From Nansenia antarctica (taxonomy: Eukaryota; Chordata; Actinopteri; Argentiniformes; Microstomatidae), in the NCBI GenBank assembly GCA_963989245.1, contig OZ022349.1:33907616-33971615 (forward strand): 64,000 bases of DNA, read 5' to 3'. Position numbers and translations under genes: made by a program. This document shows, piece after piece, positions 33,323 through 41,709 of the stretch. A model generated the notes under the pieces. It did not search any database, had not been told where the DNA came from, and saw only the letters and a program-made list of their open reading frames with translations. Every line of letters begins with the position of its first letter. Positions within the stretch are counted from its first letter, which is position 1.

Positions 33323-33423
33323 AAAAAACGCACAAGCCTTTCGCCTTTTACTAAAGACTTCTGTGGAGAGGAACACTTACGAGTTCAAGCTATTTTTGGC
33401 AGGCTCTGCGTCTCGCTGAGCCC
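33323..33423 (+). pseudogene. U5 snRNA-like segment, 5'-truncated
   Basis: Same truncated U5 layout as in the other units. Confidence 0.85.
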
Positions 33424-33519
33424 ATATCCGTGTTTCAAGGTAAGCCAGGTGGGGGTCACAGGTCACAGGTCACAGGTCAACCCATTTTTCACACTTTGAC
33501 CATAATGGCGGCGGAGGTG
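33424..33519 (+). promoter_or_regulatory. U2 5' flank, deleted at its 3' end (A1 locus)
   Basis: Only four GGTCACA repeats. The flank runs as far as GCGGCGGAGGTG and then jumps directly to GGCCTTTTGG of U2. About 20 bp of promoter and the first 10 nt of U2 are gone. Confidence 0.7.
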
Positions 33520-33535
33520 GGCCTTTTGGTTAAGA
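33520..33535 (+). pseudogene. U2 snRNA nt 11-26 remnant before A1
   Basis: GGCCTTTTGGTTAAGA, with one C-to-T change from U2, sits at the edge of the deletion and is followed at once by element A1. Confidence 0.75.
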
Positions 33536-33871
33536 CAGCGGTCGCTCCTGTTTGTAGGAGAAATTCTGCCCCTAGTGGTGAGTTTTCTACCTGCGTTTTA
33601 GGAGTACATTATTTTCTTTCCCCAGCTTTTGGACTTTGCAACTCAGTCAGTAGTTGTTAAATCCATCACAAAAGGAATTCATTGTATAAGAGCAGACCAG
33701 TGGTTAGACCAAACTAGACCCAGGTCAAGGTAAGTGAATCCTTTTGTTTTTACTCATTTTGCATTGTTTTAGTCTGAATTTTAGCAGTTCTTACCTGGTT
33801 TAGCTGTTTTTACCAGTTTTAGCATTTTAGTATTTTAGTATTTTATTGTTTTAACCTGTGGTGCCTCCAGA

Positions 33872-35191
33872 ATGTCGGCTGCCCGTGCCGGCATGAGGAG
33901 GCACCACAGTGTGCGCTTCCTCTTAAATGAAATTGGAGGGAAAACCTTAACGTATCATGAAATGTCAAGGTTGGATTTTAGCAGAAAAATGATGCAGAAA
34001 ATACTTGGTTTCACCCCTGCTGAATTGAACTGTATTGTTACCCTCCCTTTTAATAGAGGGTTTGATGTTAGTTTTATGAGTGCTTCCCTGCTACAAAAGT
34101 TCTGGCATGTGTTTGAAAATGTTAAAACCCAGTTCAATATATTCACTGTGGAGAAGTTGACTGACAATACCACAAAAATGGTTATTGTCAGGATGTTCAA
34201 TGAAATGGTGAATATAGGTGACATCTATGTTTGGCTGGGGAGATATTGCACTGTCAAAGGCCAGGCTATGAAGGTGACAGATGAGGACGGTATCTGGAAT
34301 TGTGCTTGGCGGGTCCCAATCCAACAATTGGAAGACCCCCAAGGCTTCCAGGGCCTGAGACAACTGCCATCCATGATAGTTCTGGGGGAAAACAGGGGCT
34401 ACATCCACTACCAGGGTCAGCCCAAGCTATGCCGCAAGTGTGGTAAGCATGGGCACCTGGCAGAGGCATGCAAAGAACTAGTATGTGGGAAGTGCAGAGA
34501 GATTGGACATGTTTTTTCTGACTGTCCAAATGGCAGAAAGTGTAATCTCTGTGGAGACTCAGATCACCTCTTCAGAGATTGCCCACAATCATTTGCCAAC
34601 AAAGTAAAAACCCAAAGAAAAGAGGTGAAAAAGACTGGACAGGTTCAAACAATTCCTGAGCTAATTGAAGGGGCGGAGCCAGAAATGTTAAATCTCCCGC
34701 CAAAAGTTCCCATTGGAGGAGAGGAAGGGGGCGCGACGGGAGGGGAGGAGCCAGCCCAGGTAGAGCGTGAAGTGGAAGGGAAAACCGTGGGGCAGGAGGA
34801 GGGTGAGAATGTGAAGGAAAGTAGTAGTGAGGAAGAGAATAATTGCACTTTAGAAACTGTAAGTGGGGAAAGTAGTAGCTCTGTGGAGCCCTCCCTCCCT
34901 AGCGCCCAGCTGTCAACAAAAAAGAGAAATTTAATTGTCTCTTCAGAATCTGATGAGAATAAGGAAAAAAGGGGAAGAGCTGACCAGCCATTTAAATCAT
35001 CATTAGATGAGCCGGACAGAGTCTTCCCCACCCTTTCACCCAATCAGACTTCCTTCTTGAATTTGCAGCTGACATCAACTCCCCTCATAAAGAGAGCTCC
35101 GGGGAGGCCTATGGCTGATAACCCTTCACCGCCTAGTGTGGTGAAGAAAAAAGCCATAGTACAGTACTCTTATAACGGTGGAACATTTTAA
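33872..35191 (+). CDS. Family A ORF1 protein (CCHC nucleocapsid-like)
   Basis: 439 aa from ATG 33872 (MSAARAGMRRHHSVRF). The N-terminal region (about 10-170) contains RLDFSRKMMQKILGF and FDVSFMSASLLQKFW, clearly related to family B ORF1. Three zinc knuckles lie at about 187-238: CRKCGKHGHLAEAC, CGKCREIGHVFSDC and CNLCGDSDHLFRDC. The C-terminal half is acidic and serine-rich with a small basic patch (KEKRGR), without the long proline tract of B and C. The likely role is RNA binding and particle formation with ORF2. It is the shortest of the three complete ORF1 proteins. Confidence 0.9.
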   Translation: MSAARAGMRRHHSVRFLLNEIGGKTLTYHEMSRLDFSRKMMQKILGFTPAELNCIVTLPFNRGFDVSFMSASLLQKFWHVFENVKTQFNIFTVEKLTDNTTKMVIVRMFNEMVNIGDIYVWLGRYCTVKGQAMKVTDEDGIWNCAWRVPIQQLEDPQGFQGLRQLPSMIVLGENRGYIHYQGQPKLCRKCGKHGHLAEACKELVCGKCREIGHVFSDCPNGRKCNLCGDSDHLFRDCPQSFANKVKTQRKEVKKTGQVQTIPELIEGAEPEMLNLPPKVPIGGEEGGATGGEEPAQVEREVEGKTVGQEEGENVKESSSEEENNCTLETVSGESSSSVEPSLPSAQLSTKKRNLIVSSESDENKEKRGRADQPFKSSLDEPDRVFPTLSPNQTSFLNLQLTSTPLIKRAPGRPMADNPSPPSVVKKKAIVQYSYNGGTF

Positions 35192-35288
35192 TATTTGTAT
35201 TTTTTTAGTCATTGTGTTTTTTAAAGCAGTCTTTTAATGTTTTTACCCATAGTTGATTATGTATAACCTGTTGTTTTTATCATTATTA

Positions 35289-38200
35289 ATGGCTCTCACA
35301 GTCACTACTTTAAATGTTAGAAGTGTTAAGTTGACTGTGAGAGCCCAAACTGTTTTATCCTTTTTAAGTAAATGTGATTCAGATGTGTTTTTACTTCAAG
35401 AATGTTCTCTACCCTTTTTAAAATCTTACCAGGAGTGGGAGAGGAGATGGAACCATGGGCCCTCCATCTGGAGCGGGTCCAATAACAACCGCTCCGATGG
35501 AGTGGCCCTCCTGATCAAAAACCCCCAAGTGCTGGTGAAGGGCAGCACTGTGGTGATTGATGGGCGGGCACTTTTAACACATCTGACATTTTTGGGAAAG
35601 GATTTTAACATTTTGAATGTGTATGGTTTTAATGATAAAAATGACAGGTTTGACCTTTTACAGGACTTGCAGTCCCACATGCTAGGTAGGGCTCCCCTAG
35701 TGGTAGGAGGGGATTTTAACACTGTTTTAACCAATAAAGATAGGAAAGGGGCAGGGGAGGATTTTAGAGTAGATAAGGCAGGGGTTTTATTGCAAAACCT
35801 ATGTAGAGATTTTAAACTAACAGACTGCTTTAGATACATGCATCCAAGAGAGGAGGGCTTCACCTGGTTCAGTGGTGATGGCACCAGAGCCTCTCGCATT
35901 GACTACATTTTTACACGGGACTGCCCGCCGACTGATGCTAGATTATCCCCTGTTTTCTTTTCCGATCACGCTATGCTAACATGCACCCTCTCACTTTCTT
36001 CGGGTGTGACTGTAGGAAGAGGTCTGTGGAAGCTGAACTGCTCCCTCCTAGAAGACAAGGAGGTGGTGAAGGAGTACAGGGAGCAGTTCAGTGGATGGCA
36101 GACCCTTCAAGACTGTTTCCAGACACGAGCACACTGGTGGGAGATGGTGAAGGAAAGGACTAGGAACTTTTTTAGGAAGGTAGGCAAGCAGAAAAAAGAT
36201 AGGGAAAACAGATGCATGTTGGGACTGCAAAAACGACTTCAAAGGTATTTTAATTTAATTCAACAGGGTTTGGATTTTAATGAAGAAATAAAGGAGGTGA
36301 AAAAAGAAATGTCAATTTTAGCAGAAATAAAAAGCAAAGGTGTCATATTAAGAAGTAAAGAACGGGATATAGAGGAGGGAGAGAAATGCACAAACTACTT
36401 TTTTAAGAAGATTATTAGTAAAGGGGGGGTAATATCAAATTTAAAAGATATAGAGGGAAACACAATAAAAGACACAGAAGGGATAAAGAAAGTAGTAGAA
36501 GATTTTTATGGGGATTTGTATAAAGAAAAAGAAATTTGCAATGACACCTTGGGAGAAGTTTTAAAGTTCATTGATAAGACAGTAGGGGATGGTGTGTTTT
36601 TAGCCCAGGATTTTAACCTTTTAGAGTTGGATAAATGTGTAAAGAATTTTAAGAAGGGGAAGTCCCCCGGCCAAGACGGACTTCCCCTGGAGTTTTATCT
36701 GACTTTCTGGGACATTTTAGCACACAACCTTTTAACTGTTTTTATGGACTTTGAACGACTTGACAGACTACCTGACAGTTTTAGAATAGGGATAGTCTCG
36801 CTTTTACACAAGAAACATGACAAGACTGACCTAAAGAACTTCAGACCAATCACTCTTTTAGACTTCGACTGCAAACTATTTAGTAAACTTTTAACAAATC
36901 GAATGTCTTTGTTTTTAGGGGATGTGATTCACCCGGATCAAGCCTGCGCCATTCCGGGGAGGAGGATCACAGACAGCCTCGTACTGATCCGAGACACCAT
37001 CTGTTATACGAGAGACAGAAACATGCGGCTGGTAGTCCTAAATTTAGATTTTGAGAAAGCATTTGATCGAGTCTCGCACCAGTACCTCTTCCAGGTACTG
37101 CAAAAAATGGGGTTTCCAGGGAGGTTCCTAGCTTGGGTGGGACTGCTGTACAGAGACATCACCAGCAGAATTCTTGTAAATGGGCAACTGACAAAAGCGG
37201 TGGGAATACACTGCGGTGTCCGTCAGGGGTGTCCGTTATCCCCCCTCCTCTACGTTGCCTGCATCGAGCCCTTGGCGCAGCTCTTGAGAAGGGATCAACG
37301 AATCTGTGGGGTGGGCATTCCTGGGAGTGGGGGACTGACCGCCAAGTGTGTTTTATATATGGACGACGTGAACCTTTTATGCACTGACCTTTTATCTGTT
37401 GACCGAGCACTGGACCAGACTGACTGGTACGGACGGGCCTCTGGGGCTAAATTAAACAGAGAAAAGACCCAAGCCCAATTTTACGGACCATGGACAGTGA
37501 CCGATGTGGACAGACTCCCCCTGACAGTGACACAGACTGACCTACAGATACTTGGGGTTAAGTTTGACAGGGAGGGGGGAGGTACAGGGAACTGGAAGGA
37601 CGTGATAGGGAAAGTTAGACAGCGACTGGGGTACTGGGGACTCAGACGACTGACTTTTGAAGGCAAGGTTTTAATCATTAAAGCTGTGATTTTACCTGTG
37701 CTTTTACTCATCTGTTCTGTTTTTATCCCGTCACGAACCACTCTTTTAGCTTTAGACCGAGCCATGTTTTATTTCCTGTGGGGGTCCAAGTGGGAGAGAC
37801 TGAAAAGGGAGGAGGTAAAAAAGACACCCAAGAACGGAGGGAAAGGACTCCCAGACCTCCACCTGTTTTTAGGCAGCCGCTACACTACGCTACATATGGC
37901 ATACGCCTTGGCCCCATCCAGAGATCACAAAACAACAGCGATGGCACGGTTCTGGATGGGGTCATACCTGAGACGGCTGCAACTTTTAAAAACAGACTTG
38001 AGAGAACCCGTGTCTTTTAATCTCCCACCGGCATATGTTTTTATCAAGAAGTTTTTAAAAAGATATAACATGGAGAATGAGAACAAAGCTATTTTAATTA
38101 AACACCGTTCTCTTCTTTCTCTTGTGCAGGAGCGGGAAGCAGTGAGTCCGGTGCGCGGGCTTGCATTCGGCGAGCCCTCCACCGTTTGGCGCAACGTAGC

Positions 38201-38687
38201 CCACCCTGCCCTCATGAACAGACACCGAGACCTGTCGTGGATGGTGGCCCATGAGATCCTCCCGGTCAGGGCCGTCATGCACTCCCGGGGCATGGCGGCA
38301 TCTGCCACCTGCCCCCGACCAGGGTGTGGCGCCCCCGAGACGTTGCGGCACTTGCTCTGGGAGTGCAACACAGCGAAAGACCTGTGGGCACGAGCCGGCC
38401 CCCTACTATACCCGTGCCTGCCAGCGGGAGAGGTCCTAGATGCCCAACTGGTGCTCTACGGGGTGAGCCGGAGGAGCATACCATCAGCGGACTTCGCCAG
38501 ACTCTGGCTCACCCTGACATGCTTTAAAGAAGCACTCTGGACCTCCCGCAGCCTGCTGGTAGGGAAGCGCGTGGAGACCACCCCACAGGCGGTGGTAGCT
38601 GCGGCCATTGAGACCTTGAGGGGATGTGTCGCACGTCGCCCATTCGGAGGAGGGGGTCAGAGGCCCACCATAGAGGTCCGGCCCTGA
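35289..38687 (+). CDS. Family A ORF2: APE endonuclease / reverse transcriptase
   Basis: 1132 aa from ATG 35289 (MALTVTTLNVRS), chosen because families B and C also start a few residues before the first endonuclease strand. An upstream in-frame ATG at 35259 would add 10 residues. Endonuclease: TLNVRS, QECSLP, GGDFNTVL (D142), SDHAML. Reverse transcriptase: GKSPGQDGLPLEFY, NFRPITLLD, LDFEKAFDRV, CGVRQGCPLSPLLY and YMDD at about 690. The C-terminal CPRPGCGAPETLRHLLWEC motif is present. No stop or frameshift is seen, so this copy could be active. It supplies the nicking and cDNA-synthesis activities for insertion at U2 38|39. Confidence 0.93.
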   Translation: MALTVTTLNVRSVKLTVRAQTVLSFLSKCDSDVFLLQECSLPFLKSYQEWERRWNHGPSIWSGSNNNRSDGVALLIKNPQVLVKGSTVVIDGRALLTHLTFLGKDFNILNVYGFNDKNDRFDLLQDLQSHMLGRAPLVVGGDFNTVLTNKDRKGAGEDFRVDKAGVLLQNLCRDFKLTDCFRYMHPREEGFTWFSGDGTRASRIDYIFTRDCPPTDARLSPVFFSDHAMLTCTLSLSSGVTVGRGLWKLNCSLLEDKEVVKEYREQFSGWQTLQDCFQTRAHWWEMVKERTRNFFRKVGKQKKDRENRCMLGLQKRLQRYFNLIQQGLDFNEEIKEVKKEMSILAEIKSKGVILRSKERDIEEGEKCTNYFFKKIISKGGVISNLKDIEGNTIKDTEGIKKVVEDFYGDLYKEKEICNDTLGEVLKFIDKTVGDGVFLAQDFNLLELDKCVKNFKKGKSPGQDGLPLEFYLTFWDILAHNLLTVFMDFERLDRLPDSFRIGIVSLLHKKHDKTDLKNFRPITLLDFDCKLFSKLLTNRMSLFLGDVIHPDQACAIPGRRITDSLVLIRDTICYTRDRNMRLVVLNLDFEKAFDRVSHQYLFQVLQKMGFPGRFLAWVGLLYRDITSRILVNGQLTKAVGIHCGVRQGCPLSPLLYVACIEPLAQLLRRDQRICGVGIPGSGGLTAKCVLYMDDVNLLCTDLLSVDRALDQTDWYGRASGAKLNREKTQAQFYGPWTVTDVDRLPLTVTQTDLQILGVKFDREGGGTGNWKDVIGKVRQRLGYWGLRRLTFEGKVLIIKAVILPVLLLICSVFIPSRTTLLALDRAMFYFLWGSKWERLKREEVKKTPKNGGKGLPDLHLFLGSRYTTLHMAYALAPSRDHKTTAMARFWMGSYLRRLQLLKTDLREPVSFNLPPAYVFIKKFLKRYNMENENKAILIKHRSLLSLVQEREAVSPVRGLAFGEPSTVWRNVAHPALMNRHRDLSWMVAHEILPVRAVMHSRGMAASATCPRPGCGAPETLRHLLWECNTAKDLWARAGPLLYPCLPAGEVLDAQLVLYGVSRRSIPSADFARLWLTLTCFKEALWTSRSLLVGKRVETTPQAVVAAAIETLRGCVARRPFGGGGQRPTIEVRP

Positions 38688-38893
38688 CTGCGCGAGTGCC
38701 ACCGCTGCCATGGTTGAGGGTCTCCTCTGGGAGCCTGAAACGGCGGTCGCGGGGAACTGTTCATGAAGGCGGGCGAGGCAGTCTTGATAAGGACTCACCC
38801 CGCTCCTGTACAACAGCCATGTTTTTTTTTAAACATGTAATGTCATAACGTGTACTTGTATTTTTTACAATAAAACCTTTCGAAAGAAAAAAA

Positions 38894-39044
38894 TCTGTTC
38901 TTATCAGTTTAATATCTGATACGTCCCCTACCCGGGGACCATATATTAAATTGATTTTTGCAACAGGGAGCTGGAATCGGGGCTTGCTCCGTCCACTCCA
39001 CGCATCGACCTGGTATTGCAGTACATCCAGGAACGGTGCACTCC
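38894..39044 (+). pseudogene. U2 snRNA 3' part (nt 39-189) after A1
   Basis: Continuous with the A-rich end of A1 and unchanged from the intact copies. Confidence 0.9.
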
Positions 39045-39125
39045 TATCTCATGTGAAGAAGAAGAAGAAGAAGAAGAAAGAAGAAGAAGAACTCAAGGGC
39101 ACACTAGTAGTGGTGTGGTTTCAGG

Positions 39126-39926
39126 TAGTGATGGCGAGATGAAGCTTCTTGAACTGTTGAAGCTTTCCATCAAATTGCGTCACACTTGGACCGAAGCTTC
39201 ATGTTGCTTCATTTGCTCTACTGCGCCATCAAGTGGACAATAAATGTATAGCAGGCAGAGTGATAATGACACCGTGGATTTGGTGTGTGAAGCTTTGAAT
39301 TGAATAAATGTGCTTGTGTTACTAGGAACAACAACATTTTATTCATTTTTATTTAAAAATAACAATTTCCCCACAGTGCTGGGCTTCAGGCGGTTTCTTT
39401 TTTTTGAGACGATTTCACCTGCTTTTGAAAATATCCTTTCACAGGGCACAGATGAAGCTGGGGTACATAGATAATTAACGGCAAGTTTATACAAATTAGG
39501 ATACACATGTTTGTGTTCTTCCCAATACTGTAGGGGGTTCTGCATCCTTTCGATGTTTGGTTCAGCCAGGTAGGTATGGACCTCCACTGTTGCATCTGCA
39601 GTTACATTTTGGGTCCTCGCCTGCAGGACTGTGGTGTCTAAACGACGCCACAGTTTGTTACCTAAAACAGACAAACAGGCTGTCAGTGTCAGTGAATATA
39701 TACAATAAGACAATTAGAATGTATCCAGTATACATTACCTTGAGTCACAGGCTGCGAAGCTTCTGATATGGGGGGTTGTGATGACGAGGAGGAGGAGGAG
39801 GAGCCAAATCCGAGCCACTTCCCGAATCGTACGTCATCAACACACGCCTCGGTACGCGCTTCACAAAAATCTGCCTCTGTTACTCGATACACGCTCCGAA
39901 GCGTCGGCTTCATCTCGCCATCACTA
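39126..39926 (-). mobile_element. hAT-type DNA transposon, internally deleted (801 bp)
   Basis: The terminal inverted repeats match for 20 bp (TAGTGATGGCGAGATGAAGC at the left; its reverse complement ends at 39926). An exact 8-bp duplication GTTTCAGG (39118-39125 and 39927-39934) is the size typical of hAT. It sits inside one tRNA-derived repeat unit. It encodes only a C-terminal transposase remnant on the minus strand, so it needs a transposase from elsewhere. Confidence 0.92.
39339..39913 (-). pseudogene. hAT transposase C-terminal remnant, possible two-exon form
   Basis: The minus-strand frame 39713-39339 contains SSVPCERIFSKAGEIVSKK, the signature of the hAT C-terminal dimerisation domain. 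It is preceded by YLAEPNIERMQNPLQYWEEH and ends shortly after LKPSTVGKLLFLNKNE. An upstream frame from ATG 39913 has a donor CAAG/GTAATG (exon end 39739) and an acceptor TTTTAG/G (exon start 39661). Joining these exons over a 77-bp intron keeps the frame (VTQ/GNKLW) and gives about 165 aa. The catalytic core and the BED zinc finger are missing. The 5' ATG lies almost in the terminal repeat, so exon 1 is uncertain. It cannot act as a transposase; a dominant-negative or DNA-binding role would be speculation. Confidence 0.75.
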
Positions 39927-40002
39927 GTTTCAGGCGGGATTTGAACTCACAACCTTCCGATCACAAGTCCAACTCACTATCCACTAGACCACCACTACCC
40001 AC

Positions 40003-40033
<31 letters not shown>

Positions 40034-40504
40034 AAGAAGAAGAAGAAGAAGAAGAAGAAGAAGAAGAAGAAGAAGAAGAAGAAGAAGAAGAAGAAGAAGA
40101 AGAAGAAGAAGAAGAAGAAGAAGAAGAAGAAGAAGAAGAAGAAGAAGAAGAAGAAGAAGAAGAAGAAGAAGAAGAACTCAAGGGCACACTAGTAGTGGTG
40201 TGGTTTCAGGCGGGATTTGAACTCACAACCTTCCGATCACAAGTCCAACTCACTATCCACTAGACCACCACTACCCACTAAGAAGAAGAAGAAGAAGAAG
40301 AAGAACTCAAGGGCACACTAGTAGTGGTGTGGTTTCAGGCGGGATTTGAACTCACAACCTTCCGATCACAAGTCCAACTCACTATCCACTAGACCACCAG
40401 AACTCAAGGGCACACTAGTAGTGGTGTGGTTTCAGGCGGGATTTGAACTCACAACCTTCCGATCACAAGTCCAACTCACTATCCACTAGACCACCACTAC
40501 CCAC

Positions 40505-40535
<31 letters not shown>

Positions 40536-40639
40536 AACTCAAGGGCACACTAGTAGTGGTGTGGTTTCAGGCGGGATTTGAACTCACAACCTTCCGATCA
40601 CAAGTCCAACTCACTATCCACTAGACCACCACTACCCAC

Positions 40640-40670
<31 letters not shown>

Positions 40671-40786
40671 AAGAAGAAGAAGAACTGAAGGGCACACTAG
40701 TAGTGGTGTGGTTTCAGGCGGGATTTGAACTCACAACCTTCCAATCACAAGTCCAACTCACTATCCACTAGACCACCACTACCCAC

Positions 40787-40887
40787 AAAAAACGCACAAG
40801 CCTTTCGCCTTTTACTAAAGACTTCTGTGGAGAGGAACACTTACGAGTTCAAGCTATTTTTGGCAGGCTCTGCGTCTCGCTGAGCCC
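40787..40887 (+). pseudogene. U5 snRNA-like segment, 5'-truncated
   Basis: Same layout and truncation as the other units. Confidence 0.85.
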
Positions 40888-41019
40888 ATATCCGTGTTTC
40901 AAGGTAAGCCAGGTGGGGGTCACAGGTCACAGGTCACAGGTCACAGGTCACAGGTCAACCCATTTTTCACACTTTGACCATAATGGCGGCGGAGGTGGGC
41001 GCGGTTCAATTTATGGGTT
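40888..41019 (+). promoter_or_regulatory. U2 5' flank upstream of element D
   Basis: Six GGTCACA repeats and the PSE-like segment are intact. Confidence 0.55.
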
Positions 41020-41049
41020 ATCGCTTCTCGGCCTTTTGGCTAAGATCAA
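41020..41049 (+). pseudogene. U2 snRNA nt 1-30, 5' stub before element D
   Basis: Runs to CTAAGATCAA and then merges into a (ATCAA)n stretch, so the exact breakpoint is ambiguous by a few bases. Confidence 0.85.
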
Positions 41050-41685
41050 ATCAAATCAAATCATAATCAAATCAAATTTTATTTGTATAGCGCATTTCTT
41101 ACAAGATGCAACTCAATGCGCTTCACACAATGAAAATGTTCAGTCAATCAGTCAATCAATCAATACTGACAGAGCCGCGAGCAGGCAAAAGTAAAAACCT
41201 GTATACTATGTAGCCAGGAAAAAATTCCCTTGCAGCCCTCTACCAATAGAGCGACTACTAGCCAGTTTGCCTACCAGTACCCAGCGGTCCCCAAGGGGAG
41301 GCCAAGGACCACCGGCACAAAGCAAGCAAGCAAGGGCAAAAACCTGTACACCATGTATCCAGGAAAAATTCCTTGCATATTATCGGCGTACACTCTGTCC
41401 ATAAATTTAGTGTTATATTTGCATCGTTCTGCATCCGGATGGTCACAGGTCCTGCCAAAAGAGAATCTTAGGCATAGTTATGATGCAACAACACAATAAA
41501 GACAATAAAGATGACAGCAATACAACCTGATGGTGGTCCTGGTACACCCTTGTACCGGTTCCAGTACTGCTCTAGGTGCTGTTTGGAGCTGAGAGTGCCT
41601 CATCAGCACCCGGGTCCATTTTCCTGTCAACACAAATCTCAAAACACGAGTATGGTGTAATGGCCTAGTGATCCTAGTTCTATAA
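41050..41685 (-). mobile_element. Element D: antisense LINE/SINE-like 3' fragment in U2
   Basis: Read on the minus strand, the element ends GCGCTATACAAATAAAATTTGATTTG with a (GATTT)n-like tail at the left border, typical of the 3' end of a poly-A-lacking retroelement. It interrupts U2 between nt 30 and nt 29 with at most a 2-bp duplication. About 200 bp (41180-41395) match the 3' module of family B. I see no reading frame with recognisable motifs. The family is unassigned; it may be a 5'-truncated LINE or a SINE that borrowed the B-like 3' module. Confidence 0.7.
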
Positions 41686-41709
41686 AAGTGTAGTATCTGT
41701 TCTTATCAG
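41686..41709 (+). pseudogene. U2 snRNA nt 29-52 between D and C2
   Basis: AAGTGTAGTATC...ATCAG. The last 14 nt (41696-41709) are the left copy of the C2 target duplication. Confidence 0.9.

Larger units (their letters stand above)
33536..38893 (+). mobile_element. Family A U2-specific non-LTR retrotransposon, complete (copy A1)
   Basis: A 5.36-kb element from CAGCGGTCGC to an A-rich end (AATAAAACCTTTCG, then a short A tail). It has a 336-bp 5' UTR, ORF1, about 97 bp between ORFs, ORF2 and a 206-bp 3' UTR. It joins U2 nt 26 on the left and nt 39 on the right, so 12 bp of target are lost rather than duplicated. Both ORFs are open. Its base composition is more AT-rich than B or C, which fits an independent lineage within the same Tx1-type group. 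Confidence 0.9.
39045..40786 (-). repeat. SINE-like/(TTC)n array with a hAT insertion
   Basis: The first unit is split by the hAT element (39126-39926). A pure AAG run follows at about 40005-40174, then several units. The last one (about 40683-40786) carries the boundary variants. Confidence 0.9.
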
